A DNA stretch of 64,000 nucleotides from Arthrobacter sp. B1I2 (GCF_030816485.1 NZ_JAUSYC010000001.1:1302001-1366000); one strand, 5' to 3'. Numbered from the stretch's first letter, positions 1-10,199 are shown. Notes: generated by a model from the letters alone, not told the origin. Numbers and translations: made by a program.

Positions 1-950
<950 letters not shown>

Positions 951-1115
951 ACAGAACATACAAATTCTGCTTGCGTCCACTATGTGGTTCCCAACCAACA
1001 ACCCCGCCCAACGGGTCAACTGTTGAACAGGAACCAACAACTGAATACACAACACCACAATGTTGTAACCACAAACTTCCCACACCAGCCCCAGGGGTCG
1101 GTGACGGGTACAAGG

Positions 1116-1233
1116 GTTACGGCGGTCATAGCGTGGGGGAAACGCCCGGTCCCATTCCGAACCCGGAAGCTAAGACCCACAGCGCCGATGGTACTGCACC
1201 CGGGAGGGTGTGGGAGAGTAGGTCACCGCCGGA
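1116..1233 (+). rRNA. rrf: 5S ribosomal RNA
   Basis: The sequence starts GTTACGGCGGTCATAGCG and ends with the complementary ...TCACCGCCGGAC, closing helix I of a 5S rRNA. The internal CCCGGTCCCATTCCGAACCCGG block is the conserved loop B/C region. Length about 118 nt is normal. It lies 165 nt after the 23S gene and is the last gene of the rRNA operon. Confidence 0.95.
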
Positions 1234-1247
1234 CAACCATTACGGTC

Positions 1248-1278
1248 GAGGCCCCAACCAGAACACGGTTGGGGCCTC
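1248..1278 (+). terminator. Terminator of the rRNA operon
   Basis: A perfect 12-bp stem (1248-1259 with 1267-1278, GAGGCCCCAACC and its complement) encloses a 7-nt loop. It sits 14 nt after the 5S gene and is followed by an A/T-richer stretch (CACATTTAAA) rather than a real T-run, as is common in actinobacteria. The remaining 1279-1515 presumably contains the promoter of the HU gene, but no hexamer pair stands out. Confidence 0.8.
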
Positions 1279-1515
1279 CCACATTTAAACCACCACCACC
1301 ACAAATGAGCGCGCCTCGCAGGAAACCCTGCAGGATGTGCACGGGCGTTCTCCAGGGGTGAAATTTACCCCCGGAATCGGTGATTAACCTCAAAAAGTCG
1401 CGGAAACACGCGGAATTTGCGGACCGGAAGCGCCCAAGCTGGTAAGTTTTCGGACAGTGGCTTGTGCGCATGCCGCGTGCAGGCTCCAGAATCAAAAGCG
1501 TCCAGGAGGACATAA

Positions 1516-1800
1516 ATGGCTAAGAACCGTAGTGAACTTGTTGCAGAGGTAGCAGGCAAGGCCGGCACCAGCCAGGCTGCCGTCAACTCCGTCCTCGATG
1601 CACTGTTCGAGGTTTTCGAGACTTCTGTCGCCGCGGGCGAGAAGATCACCATCCCCGGCTGGCTCGCCGTCGAGCGCACTGACCGTGCAGCACGCACCGG
1701 CCGCAACCCGCAGACCGGCGAAACCATCCAGATCGCAGCAGGCCACAGCGTCAAGCTGACCGCCGGCTCCAAGCTGAAGGCTGCAGTCTCCAAGAAGTAG
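1516..1800 (+). CDS. hup: HU family nucleoid DNA-binding protein
   Basis: 94 residues, the usual size of a bacterial HU. It binds and bends DNA as a dimer in the nucleoid. The start MAKNRSELVAEVA, the dimer-forming helices (about 1-45) and the beta-arm region with the GRNPQTGE motif (about 62-69) are all present. It lacks the long lysine/alanine-rich C-terminal tail that many actinobacterial HupB proteins carry, so it is the short form. The ATG has a strong AGGAGGA site at 1504-1510, five bases upstream. It is monocistronic and followed by its own terminator. Confidence 0.95.
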   Translation: MAKNRSELVAEVAGKAGTSQAAVNSVLDALFEVFETSVAAGEKITIPGWLAVERTDRAARTGRNPQTGETIQIAAGHSVKLTAGSKLKAAVSKK

Positions 1801-1835
1801 AGCTCGCCCCCGCCCGGCACACAGCCGGCTGGAAC

Positions 1836-1873
1836 AGGAGCGGCAACCCTCGGGTTGCCGCTCCTTGGCGTTT
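1836..1873 (+). terminator. Terminator after HU gene
   Basis: A perfect 13-bp stem (1836-1848 with 1853-1865) with a 4-nt CTCG loop is followed by TGGCGTTT. It lies 36 nt after the HU stop codon. Confidence 0.8.
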
Positions 1874-1914
1874 AACCCGGATTCGGTGCCCGGGCGGGCG
1901 TAGCGGACAATGGA

Positions 1915-4092
1915 ATGGTGTCTTCTGCCGCAAAACCACGTTCCACCCCGCCCCAAGCCGCTCCCGGCAAGGGAGCTGCGGTCCGGGACGCCGGAACCCG
2001 GGGGATCCCGCTACTTTGGCAGCTTGCAGGTTTGGCAGCACTCTTCCTGGGCCTCGCAGCAGCACTGATCTTTTCCGGCGCTGCAGCGGCCCGCAGCGTA
2101 GCTGACCCCGGTGCCCTGGTCCGCTGGGGCCTGCCCGTCAGCAAGGCCATCCACAACGTATCCGTGGCGACGGTCGTCGGAGGCCTGATCTTCGCCGTCG
2201 GCATCCTTCCCCGAAACCTCAACGCGCGCACCCACAGTGCGCGCGGGCGGGACCGGGAAACACCTGCAGACGGCGCGGCTCCCGAACATCCCGCCTTTAC
2301 CCGGGTGTTGGCCATAGCGGCTGTTGCGGGCGCGGTGTGGACTTTGTCCGCCATCGCAGTCCTGGTACTCACCTATGCCGATGTAGCGGGGCAGGGCCTG
2401 TCGGGTGATTCGGCATTCACCCAGGCGCTGGTCTATTTCATGACGGACATCGAGACCGGCAGGGCATGGCTCGCCGTCACCATCATCGCCGCAGTGGTCA
2501 CCACGGCGCTGTTCGGCGTCAGGTCCCTGGGCGGCCTGGCCCTCACCCTCATCCTGGCGCTCATCGGCCTGGTCCCCACGGCCCTGATCGGACACTCTTC
2601 GAGCTCGTCGGACCACGAGGGCGCCATCAACTCACTCGGCCTGCACCTGGTGGGCGTGAGCACCTGGGTGGGCGGCATCGTTATCCTGGCCCTGTTGTCC
2701 GGGATCCTGACTGGATCCAAGGCCGGGGCAGCCACGGATATCACAGAGCCCACGCTCCGCCGGTTCTCCACCCTGGCCGGTTTCGCGTTCGTGCTGGTTT
2801 TCGCCTCGGGCATCATCAACGCCAGCATCCGCGTCACCAGCTGGTCTGATCTTTTCGGCTCTGCCTACGGCCAGCTGATCCTGGCCAAGAGCGCGGCCGC
2901 GGTGGTGCTGGGCGGCATCGGCTTCATGCACCGGCAGTGGGTCATCCCGCAGCTGGGCCGCATGGGTTCCACCATGTCCTCGCGGCGGGTCCTGTGGCAG
3001 CTGGTGTTGGCCGAGCTGCTGGTGATGGGCGCCACCTCCGGCATTGCCGTGGCCCTGGGCCGCTCAGCCCCGCCGCAGCCAACGGAACTGGCGCCCAATG
3101 CCTCTCCCGCCTTCATCCTCAGCGGTTACGAGCTGCCCCCGGAGCTGACGCCCGAACGCTGGCTGACCGAGTGGCGCCTGGACTGGATCTGGGTTGGTGT
3201 GGCCCTCTTCGGCCTGGTGGCCTACTTCCTGGGCGTTGCCAAGGTCCGCCGCCGCGGCGACTCGTGGCAGTGGTTCCGGTCGGTCAACTGGGTCATCGGC
3301 CTGGTGGTACTGACCTACATCACTTCCGGGCCGCCGTCGGTCTATGGCCGCATCCTGTTCTCCGCGCACATGGTGGACCACATGGCGCTGACCATGGTCG
3401 CCCCGATCTTCCTGGTGCTGGGTGCGCCAGTGACCCTGGCGCTGCGTGCACTGCCCGCCCGCGGCGACGGATCGCGGGGTACGCGCGAATGGCTCCTGGT
3501 CTTCGTTCATTCCAGGTTCTCGCAGCTGGTCACCCATCCGCTGTTCGCCGCAGCCAACTTTGCCGGCTCGATCGTGCTGTTCTACTACTCGGACCTGTTC
3601 GGCTTCGCCATGCGCGAGCACGTGGGCCACGAACTGATGATCCTGCACTTCCTGCTCACCGGCTACATTTTCGTGCTGAGCATGATCGGCACCGACCCGT
3701 TGCCCCGCCGCGCACCGTACCCCATGCGGCTGCTCCTGCTGCTGGCCACCATGGGCTTCCATGCCTTCTTCGGTGTTTCCATCATGGGCGGGACGGGTCT
3801 GCTGGCCGCGGATTACTTCGGTAACCTGGGCCGCACGTGGGGACCGTCGGCCCTCCTTGACCAGCAGGCCGGGGGCGCGGTGGCCTGGGGCATCGGCGAG
3901 GTGCCCACGCTGCTGGTGGCGATCGGCGTCGCCATCATGTGGTCCCGGTCCGACCAACGGGAAACCAAACGCGTGGACCGGGCGGCAGACAGGAATAATG
4001 ACGCCGATCTGACCGCTTACAACGATATGTTTGCCAAATTGGCCGAACGCGACGCCAAGCTGGCTGAACGCAACAAGCTGGAAGGACGCTGA
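1915..4092 (+). CDS. CopD-CtaG fusion membrane protein (copper / cytochrome oxidase assembly)
   Basis: A 725-residue polytopic membrane protein with two recognisable parts. Roughly residues 35-390 hold a signal-anchor and a CopD-like copper-resistance membrane domain. Roughly 410-690 are a caa3-type CtaG domain, with the histidine/methionine-rich segments SAHMVDHMALTM, MREHVGHELMILH and MGFHAFFGVSIMG expected in copper-handling membrane helices. CtaG proteins help metallate the CuB site of haem-copper oxidases, and CopD proteins move copper across the membrane. The fusion is typical of actinobacteria. The C-terminal tail (about 690-725) is charged and cytoplasmic. No clear Shine-Dalgarno site precedes the ATG. 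The stop overlaps the next start by one base (TGATG), so the pair is translationally coupled. Confidence 0.88.
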   Translation: MVSSAAKPRSTPPQAAPGKGAAVRDAGTRGIPLLWQLAGLAALFLGLAAALIFSGAAAARSVADPGALVRWGLPVSKAIHNVSVATVVGGLIFAVGILPRNLNARTHSARGRDRETPADGAAPEHPAFTRVLAIAAVAGAVWTLSAIAVLVLTYADVAGQGLSGDSAFTQALVYFMTDIETGRAWLAVTIIAAVVTTALFGVRSLGGLALTLILALIGLVPTALIGHSSSSSDHEGAINSLGLHLVGVSTWVGGIVILALLSGILTGSKAGAATDITEPTLRRFSTLAGFAFVLVFASGIINASIRVTSWSDLFGSAYGQLILAKSAAAVVLGGIGFMHRQWVIPQLGRMGSTMSSRRVLWQLVLAELLVMGATSGIAVALGRSAPPQPTELAPNASPAFILSGYELPPELTPERWLTEWRLDWIWVGVALFGLVAYFLGVAKVRRRGDSWQWFRSVNWVIGLVVLTYITSGPPSVYGRILFSAHMVDHMALTMVAPIFLVLGAPVTLALRALPARGDGSRGTREWLLVFVHSRFSQLVTHPLFAAANFAGSIVLFYYSDLFGFAMREHVGHELMILHFLLTGYIFVLSMIGTDPLPRRAPYPMRLLLLLATMGFHAFFGVSIMGGTGLLAADYFGNLGRTWGPSALLDQQAGGAVAWGIGEVPTLLVAIGVAIMWSRSDQRETKRVDRAADRNNDADLTAYNDMFAKLAERDAKLAERNKLEGR

Positions 4093-6116
4093 TGAGCGAA
4101 ACCGTACGCACGCATGCCCGGGTCCGGGCTTCCGAACTGGTGGGCCGCAACTGGTTGAACACCGGCGGCAAGACCCTGGACCTCGAGGCCCTCCGCGGCA
4201 AGATCGTGCTGCTGGACTTTTGGACGTTCTGCTGCATCAACTGCCTGCACGTCCTGGACGAGCTGCGGCCCCTCGAGGAACAGTACTCGGACGTCCTGGT
4301 CACGGTCGGCGTCCACTCGCCCAAGTTCGAGCACGAGGCGGACCCGGTGGCGCTGGCCGCTGCCGTGGAGCGCTACGAGATCCACCACCCCGTGCTGGAC
4401 GATCCCGAGCTGGACACCTGGAAGGCGTACACCGCCCGCGCCTGGCCCACCCTGGTGGTCATCGACCCCGAGGGCTACATCGTGGCGCACCTCTCCGGTG
4501 AGGGCCACGCCGACGGGCTGGGTGTCCTGATTCCCGAGCTCATCGCCGAACACGAAGCCAAGGGCACCCTGCACCGCGGCTCCGGCCCGTACGTGGCGCC
4601 CGAGGCGACATCAGGCACCCTGCGCTTTCCCGGCAAGGCATTGTTCCTGCCGCCGGGCCGCGGCTCCTTGGCTTTGGCTGGAGCGTCCGACGGCGGAGCT
4701 TCCGCCGGTGCCGCAGCACAGGATGCCGGGGGCAAGGGTTCCTGGCTGGTCACCGACACCGGCCACCACCGCCTGGTGGAGCTGGGCACCGACTTCCAGA
4801 CAGTCCTGGCCACCTTCGGCTCGGGTACCAAGGGCTACGCGGATGGTTCCGCTGCGGGGGAAACCGCCAGTGCCCAGTTCAACGAACCCCAAGGCCTGGT
4901 CCTGCTCCCGGAAGATGTGGCAGCCAAGGCGGGCTACGACGTCGTGATTGCGGACTCGGTCAACCACCGCCTCCGCGGACTCTCGCTCACGGACGGCAAG
5001 GCCTCCACCCTGACCGGAAACGGCATCCAGCGGCTGCTGGAAACAGGCCCGGCACGCGTGGACGAAGAGGGCGCGGGCTTCAGCGGCTCACTGGGCAACG
5101 ATCCGCTGGAGGTTGCCCTGAGCTCGCCGTGGGACGTGGTGTGGTCCCGGAAGCTCAACGCGGTGGTGGTGGCCATGGCCGGCACGCACCAGATCTTCAG
5201 CTTTGACCCCGTGACGGGCGCGGTGGCCATCATTGCCGGCAACGGCCTGGAAGGCCTGCTCGACGGGCCGGCCCATGAGGCCTGGTTCGCCCAGTCCTCC
5301 GGCCTCGCCGAAGATGCTGACGGCAACATCTGGGTGGCCGATTCCGAGACCTCCGCCCTCCGGAAGCTGGTCATCGCCGAGAACGGCACCATCACCGTGG
5401 AGTCCGCCGTGGGCAAGGGCCTGTTCGACTTTGGCTTCCGGGACGGCCCCGCCGCCGAAGCCCGGCTGCAGCACCCGCTAGGCGTCACCGTCCTGCCCGA
5501 CGGCTCCGTGGCCATCGCGGACACCTACAACGGTGCCGTGCGGCGCTACGACCCCGCGTCCGGGACCGTGTCCACCCTGGCCCGTGGCCTGGCCGAGCCC
5601 TCCGACGTGATCGTTGACCACACGCAATCGGCTGGGTCAGAGCCGCTGCTGGTGGTGGTGGAGGCGAACAAGCACCAGCTCGTCTACGTTCCCATCCCCA
5701 AGGAAGCCCAGCAGGTGGACGAGGGCGCGTCCCAGACCCAGCGGCCCAAGAGCCCCGTGGCTCCGGGCGCGCTGGACCTGACCGTCCGGTTCACGGCGCC
5801 CACCGGGCAGAAACTCGATGACCGCTGGGGCGACCCCACGCAGCTGAAGATTTCCTCCACGCCGCCCGAGTTGCTGGTGTCCGGCGGCGGAACCTCCGTG
5901 GGACTGCTGCGCACCCTGGAGCTGTGCCCGGACGTGCCCGAGGGCGTCCTGCACATTACCGCCCGCGCCGCCGCCTGCGACGGCCCCGAAACCGAGGACG
6001 GCGAGATCCCGGACCACGCCGCCTGCCACCTCTACCAGCAGGACTGGGGCATCCCCGTGGTCCTGCAGGCGGACGGCGACACCGAGCTGGTCCTGGACCT
6101 GCGCGGGATGGACTGA
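4092..6116 (+). CDS. Thioredoxin-like / NHL-repeat protein, NHLRC2-like
   Basis: 674 residues. Residues about 10-150 form a thioredoxin/TlpA-like fold with the motif WTFCCINC; the redox pair would be C48-x-x-C51. Residues about 195-540 contain repeated blocks of the type W(V/I)AD(S/T)..N..R/AL, i.e. NHL beta-propeller blades. A C-terminal beta-rich region (about 555-674) follows. This order and the unusual CCINC active site match animal NHLRC2, whose bacterial relatives are widespread but poorly characterised. No signal peptide or membrane helix is visible, so the protein looks cytosolic. Coupling to the CopD-CtaG gene suggests a role in copper or thiol redox handling; that is inference from position only. 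Confidence 0.85.
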   Translation: MSETVRTHARVRASELVGRNWLNTGGKTLDLEALRGKIVLLDFWTFCCINCLHVLDELRPLEEQYSDVLVTVGVHSPKFEHEADPVALAAAVERYEIHHPVLDDPELDTWKAYTARAWPTLVVIDPEGYIVAHLSGEGHADGLGVLIPELIAEHEAKGTLHRGSGPYVAPEATSGTLRFPGKALFLPPGRGSLALAGASDGGASAGAAAQDAGGKGSWLVTDTGHHRLVELGTDFQTVLATFGSGTKGYADGSAAGETASAQFNEPQGLVLLPEDVAAKAGYDVVIADSVNHRLRGLSLTDGKASTLTGNGIQRLLETGPARVDEEGAGFSGSLGNDPLEVALSSPWDVVWSRKLNAVVVAMAGTHQIFSFDPVTGAVAIIAGNGLEGLLDGPAHEAWFAQSSGLAEDADGNIWVADSETSALRKLVIAENGTITVESAVGKGLFDFGFRDGPAAEARLQHPLGVTVLPDGSVAIADTYNGAVRRYDPASGTVSTLARGLAEPSDVIVDHTQSAGSEPLLVVVEANKHQLVYVPIPKEAQQVDEGASQTQRPKSPVAPGALDLTVRFTAPTGQKLDDRWGDPTQLKISSTPPELLVSGGGTSVGLLRTLELCPDVPEGVLHITARAAACDGPETEDGEIPDHAACHLYQQDWGIPVVLQADGDTELVLDLRGMD

Positions 6117-6136
6117 CCGCCGCGTTCCTTTGTTGA

Positions 6137-6214
6137 ACTGGCCCGGTTTTCAGACCCTTGCAGCCTGGAAACCGGGCCAGTCCTGCTCCTGCTGGCCTTA
6201 AAACCGGGCCAGTC
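6137..6214. repeat. Inverted and direct copies of an ACTGGCCCGGTTT element
   Basis: Positions 6137-6149 (ACTGGCCCGGTTT) and 6169-6181 form a perfect 13-bp inverted repeat with a 19-nt loop, and a third copy of the right arm lies at 6200-6213. The hairpin can act as terminator of the preceding thioredoxin/NHL gene. Related copies lie at the other end of the next gene (7122-7134 and 7188-7200). Confidence 0.75.
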
Positions 6215-6285
6215 TGGGTCCGCCTTTGTCCACATAGCCCCCTGCACGCCTGCCGACAGCCCCGGCTTGCAGACATTGTGGCCTT

Positions 6286-7155
6286 ATGGACCCTATGGAG
6301 ATCCTCAGGTCAGCTGGGGGAGTGCTGCTGCGCCGGGATGTACTCGCTTCAGGTGCCACTGAGACCGAGCTTCGCCGGGCGGTCCGGAGCGGCCAGGTGA
6401 TACGGCTGGAGCGGGGCCTCTTGGCCATGGCGGGCGCTGATCCGGAACTGGTGGCTGCCGGTATTGCCCGCGGTCTCCTGACATGCGCCTCCGCCGCCCC
6501 AAAATACGGCCTCTGGCAGCTCCGCCCCGCCGAGCGGCCCCACTACTGGCAGAGCAACGGGCGAAGTGCAGCCCCTTGTGTCACCCACCGGCTTGCGCTG
6601 ACGCAGCAGCCGCAGCACAGGACCCTTGCGGCACTTCCGGATGTCCTGCTTCACGCGTTGCTGTGCCTGCCCGAACTTGAGTCCTTGGTCATGGTGGAGT
6701 GTGCTTACAGCCGCGGCGACATCGATCCGTCTTTTCTCTTTCGACATTTGGATGGCAAGCGTTGCGGCAAAGCACGGAATGTTCTGTCGAAGTTGGAGCT
6801 TGGCGCAGACTCCCTCCTGGAAACCCTGGCGAGGGTGCTGTTCCGGGACGCGGGCATTGCCACCGAGACCCAGGTGTGGATCGACGGCATTGGGCGCGTC
6901 GATTTCCTCCTGGAGCGATTCCTCATCGTGGAGATTGACGGGATCGCCTTCCACCTTGAGCCACGGCAATTCAAAAAGGACCGCCGCAGGGATAACGCGG
7001 CAACACGCCAGGGCTTCCCCGTGCTCAGGTTCTTCTACGACGACGTGGTGTACGCGCCGGATATTGTCCTGGCCCAGGTTCGGGAGGTGCTGGCACGGGG
7101 TTCCCTGAGATGGCCACAGCCAAACCGGCCCAGTTTTCGGCAGGATTGGGTCTAA
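6286..7155 (+). CDS. AbiEi-type winged-helix plus DUF559 (Vsr/PD-(D/E)XK-like) protein
   Basis: 289 residues. The N-terminal about 60 residues (LRSAGGVLLRRDVLASGATETELRRAVRSGQ...RLERGLLA) match the winged-helix 'type IV toxin-antitoxin AbiEi antitoxin' domain. The C-terminal 110 residues fit the DUF559 nuclease-like fold, with candidate catalytic residues E179, D206 and the pair E216-x-D218 in VDFLLERFLIVEIDG. Actinobacteria carry many stand-alone copies of this architecture; their function is not established and no AbiEii toxin partner is next to it. No Shine-Dalgarno site is evident. The last codons (about residues 279-289) are encoded by one copy of the ACTGGCC-type repeat, so the C-terminus seems to have been remodelled by it. 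Confidence 0.75.
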   Translation: MDPMEILRSAGGVLLRRDVLASGATETELRRAVRSGQVIRLERGLLAMAGADPELVAAGIARGLLTCASAAPKYGLWQLRPAERPHYWQSNGRSAAPCVTHRLALTQQPQHRTLAALPDVLLHALLCLPELESLVMVECAYSRGDIDPSFLFRHLDGKRCGKARNVLSKLELGADSLLETLARVLFRDAGIATETQVWIDGIGRVDFLLERFLIVEIDGIAFHLEPRQFKKDRRRDNAATRQGFPVLRFFYDDVVYAPDIVLAQVREVLARGSLRWPQPNRPSFRQDWV

Positions 7156-7200
7156 TTCTGCAAGCAGCACCGCAGGCAGGGCCCAAAAAGTGGGCCAGTC
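7122..7200. repeat. Right-hand copies of the ACTGGCC-type repeat
   Basis: AAACCGGCCCAGTTTT at 7122-7137 and the inverted GGGCCC...GGGCCAGTCTGG segment at 7180-7204 resemble the elements at 6137-6214. The words GGGCCAGTCTGG recur at 6207 and 7193 in the same orientation, so the DUF559 gene is bracketed by them. The first copy lies inside the gene's 3' end. Confidence 0.55.
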
Positions 7201-7213
7201 TGGATGCGGGGAC

Positions 7214-8206
7214 CTAGAAGGTCAGCATCGGGGTGACCTTGACGGTGCCGCCGGAGACGTCCAGGCGGGTGGTGAAGCTGAAGTCCACCTCCGCGTCCAG
7301 CGGGTACCAGGCCCCGGTGAAGGCGTTCTGCTGCAGCGCTTCCACCTTGGCCTTGCCGTCCAGGGGAGCCACCACCCAGCGGCCGTCGAACGGTTCCACT
7401 GAGACGCCGGGGTATTCGGTTACGGTCCAGCGGATGCTGCCGTCCTGGACCCTGTTGTTGCTGGTGTAGTAGAAGGGGCAGTCAGGCTGGAGCTTCTGTT
7501 CCTTGACGGCCTCCGCGGCGCAGCCATCCAGGAATTCCCGGACCTTGGCCGAAACGTCATTCTTCAACTTGTCCGTGGCCTGGGTCAGCAGGTTAAGCGG
7601 GGCTACGGGGGTGTCCCTGGTGGTGACGGTGGCCCGGGTGGCGGGCGCCGAGAAGTACTGCCCACTCAGGGAGGCTTCGTACTCGCCCGGATAGAACACG
7701 GCAAAGGAGTTGCGGCCGTTGGGCATGTTCACCGGAACGCCGTTGACCTCTGCCTCGTTGCCGTTGACCACGGTGATGTCAACGGTGGGCAGCCGGGACG
7801 GGACGAACGCCCAGGTATTGAAGAACAGCCACTCGGTGCCGGTCTTCTGCAGCAGGAATTCCGTATGCAGCCGGCTGCCGTCGATCGTGTAGTCCAGCGG
7901 CACCATGACCTGGTTCCCGGGGCGCTCTTCAGGGTCGCCAATGGTCACATTGGCCAGGCGGGACGCGGACGTCTGCAGCCCGGGGCCATCCAGCATGGCG
8001 GCGTTGCTGGGCGGAACCGCGGCCCTCAGGAGCCCCAGCGCCCGCCCGCCGTCGCCGCTCCTCAGGGCGTCCAGGTACTCCCTGACCGGCTGCTGCGGGC
8101 TGGCCACCGTATTGTTCACCACGTTGATGGCCACGATGGCTCCGGCGACGGCAAGCATGAGGCCCAGCAGCCATCCGGCCGCGATCCTCACCAACGCTTG
8201 ACTCAT
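7214..8206 (-). CDS. Membrane-anchored protein of unknown function
   Basis: 330 residues, not recognised as a named family. It has one N-terminal membrane helix (IAAGWLLGLMLAVAGAIVAINVV, about residues 7-29) followed by an extracytoplasmic portion of about 300 residues. The first about 85 external residues look like an alpha+beta NTF2/'DUF4878-like' module (PVREYLDALRSGDGGRALGLL); the remainder is beta-rich with two cysteines that could pair (C...EQKLQPDCPFYY). The chosen ATG at 8206 has an AAGGA site eight bases upstream; a GTG-type extension to 8245 has none. It is transcribed alone, away from the following gene. Confidence 0.7.
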   Translation of the reverse strand: MSQALVRIAAGWLLGLMLAVAGAIVAINVVNNTVASPQQPVREYLDALRSGDGGRALGLLRAAVPPSNAAMLDGPGLQTSASRLANVTIGDPEERPGNQVMVPLDYTIDGSRLHTEFLLQKTGTEWLFFNTWAFVPSRLPTVDITVVNGNEAEVNGVPVNMPNGRNSFAVFYPGEYEASLSGQYFSAPATRATVTTRDTPVAPLNLLTQATDKLKNDVSAKVREFLDGCAAEAVKEQKLQPDCPFYYTSNNRVQDGSIRWTVTEYPGVSVEPFDGRWVVAPLDGKAKVEALQQNAFTGAWYPLDAEVDFSFTTRLDVSGGTVKVTPMLTF

Positions 8207-8417
8207 CTGCACGTTCCTTACAGTAACGGCAGTGCGGACGCACACTAAAGTTGGGGTCCCCCTAATCTGCCAGGCAACGCCCGGTTAACGCCCGACGGCG
8301 GCCCGCCAGGATGCTGTCAACAGGAGCCTTGGGCGGCCCAGGGGACACCCTTTGGGCTGCGTACCAGCCGCAGGGCCAGCCGGTGTGGGGCCAGCTGCCG
8401 GGACCCCCGTTCTGGGG

Positions 8418-10199
8418 TCAGCGGCGACGGCGCCGGGACGCCGTGCCGAACACCCCGCGGAGCAGCTCGCGTCCCAGCTGCGTGCCCATGGACCGCGCCA
8501 TGCTCTTGAGCCCGCCGCCCAGCGCGCCACCAAGTACTCCGCCGAGGTCACCCATCATCCCGCCGGGCTGGGGCTCCGGTTCACGGGACTTCGGCTGCCG
8601 CGTCCTGGGCGCCCGCGGCGCTCTTGTACGCCGTGCCGTTTCCCGCGCTTCACCGTCCTCCGGCCCGCCGTATTCGGGTTCAGGATCCTGCGGCGCGGGA
8701 CCCGGAGCCTGCGCGGGCCTGCTGCTGGGCCTGCCCAGGATCTCTTCCTCGATCCGCCGGGCCTCTGCGTCCACGTCGTACCCAGCCGCGGTGCCAGGTG
8801 CACCGGCATCGGCAGGCTCGGCCGCAGCCGGGCCTGTGGGGGCCGCGGCCTTGCCGGTGAGCTTCTCGTACGCGGACGCGTTGTCCACCGCGGTTCCGTA
8901 CTTGCCCAGCAGTGCGGAACCGGCAACCGTGCTGCGGACCAGGGCTTCGTCGCTGGGCCCCATGAGGGACTCGGGAGCGCGCAGCCGGGTCAGGGCCACC
9001 GGGGTGGGCGCGCCCTTCTCGTTCATGACGGTGATGACGGCCTCGCCGATGCCCGCGGAGGTCAACGTCTCTTCGAGGTCGTAGTCGCTGACCGGGAACG
9101 TGGACACCGTGGCCTTCAGCGCTTTGGCGTCCTCGGGGGTGAACGCGCGGAGGGCGTGCTGTACGCGGTTGGCGAGCTGGCCCAGGACGTCGGCGGGGAC
9201 ATCCTTGGGGGTCTGGGTGACGAAGAAGATGCCCACGCCCTTGGACCGGATCAGCCGGACGGTGGTGGTGATGGCGTCCAGGAAAGCCTTGCTGGCTCCG
9301 TTGAACAGCAGGTGGGCTTCGTCCAGGAAGAACACCAGCTTGGGCTTGTCCAGGTCGCCGGCCTCGGGCAGGTCCTCGAACAGGTCCGCCAGCAGCCACA
9401 TCAGGAAGGTGGAGAACAGCATGGGCTTGGTCTGCAGGGTGGGCAGCTCCAGGCAGGTAACCACGCCGCGCCCGTCCGGGGCCGTGCGCAGCAGCTCCGC
9501 GGTATCGAACTCCGGCTCGCCGAAGAATTTCTCCAGCCCCTGCGCCTCAAGGTTCACCAGTTCCCGCAGGATCACACCCGCGGTTGCCTTGGACAGGCCG
9601 CCGAGTTCCTCCAGCTTGTCCTTGCCCTCGTCGGAAGTGAGGTACTGGATCACGGCGCGGAGGTCCTTGAGGTCGATCAGCTCCAGGCCGTTCTTGTCCG
9701 CGAAATAGAAGACCAGCTGCAGGCTCGATTCCTGCGTGTCGTTCAGTTCCATGATGCGCGAGAGCAGGATGGGCCCGAACGAGGTCACGGTGGCGCGCAC
9801 AGGAACACCGTTGCCGTCCCCGCCCAGCGCCAGGAACTCCACCGGAAACGTTTTGCCCTGCCACGCCTGGCCGATGCTGTCCGTGCGGGCCTTGAGCTTG
9901 TCGCTTCCGACGGCGGCAGTGGCCAGCCCGGAAAGGTCGCCTTTGATGTCGGCCAGGAAGACCGGAACGCCGGCCGTGGACAGCTGTTCGGCCATCATGT
10001 GCAGCGTGACGGTCTTGCCCGTGCCGGTGGCGCCGGCCACCAGCCCGTGCCGGTTCATCATGGCCAGGGGCAGCCGCACCGGCGCGTCCTTGTGGAGCTC
10101 GCCGTCGATGATGGCGGCTCCCAGCTCAATGGTGGCGCCTTCCAGCGTGTAGCCCTTCTGGATGGTGGCAAGCTTCTCTGCTGTGGTTTTGGTGGCCAT
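8418..10199 (-). CDS. HerA-like ATPase (DUF853 family)
   Basis: 593 residues. Walker A GATGTGKT at residues 56-63 and Walker B LVFFLDEAH place it in the HerA/FtsK-like P-loop ATPase group, DUF853 subfamily (E. coli YjgR type). The ATPase core occupies about residues 20-420. The C-terminal part is a low-complexity Pro/Ala/Glu-rich linker, then a glycine-rich GGMMGDLGGVLGGALGGG segment and a basic RRRRR end. It lacks the NurA nuclease partner found with archaeal HerA, and the function of the bacterial stand-alone family is not settled. The start at 10199 (MATKTTAEKL) was chosen because homologues begin there; a 17-residue upstream extension looks unlike the family. Confidence 0.88.
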   Translation of the reverse strand: MATKTTAEKLATIQKGYTLEGATIELGAAIIDGELHKDAPVRLPLAMMNRHGLVAGATGTGKTVTLHMMAEQLSTAGVPVFLADIKGDLSGLATAAVGSDKLKARTDSIGQAWQGKTFPVEFLALGGDGNGVPVRATVTSFGPILLSRIMELNDTQESSLQLVFYFADKNGLELIDLKDLRAVIQYLTSDEGKDKLEELGGLSKATAGVILRELVNLEAQGLEKFFGEPEFDTAELLRTAPDGRGVVTCLELPTLQTKPMLFSTFLMWLLADLFEDLPEAGDLDKPKLVFFLDEAHLLFNGASKAFLDAITTTVRLIRSKGVGIFFVTQTPKDVPADVLGQLANRVQHALRAFTPEDAKALKATVSTFPVSDYDLEETLTSAGIGEAVITVMNEKGAPTPVALTRLRAPESLMGPSDEALVRSTVAGSALLGKYGTAVDNASAYEKLTGKAAAPTGPAAAEPADAGAPGTAAGYDVDAEARRIEEEILGRPSSRPAQAPGPAPQDPEPEYGGPEDGEARETARRTRAPRAPRTRQPKSREPEPQPGGMMGDLGGVLGGALGGGLKSMARSMGTQLGRELLRGVFGTASRRRRR

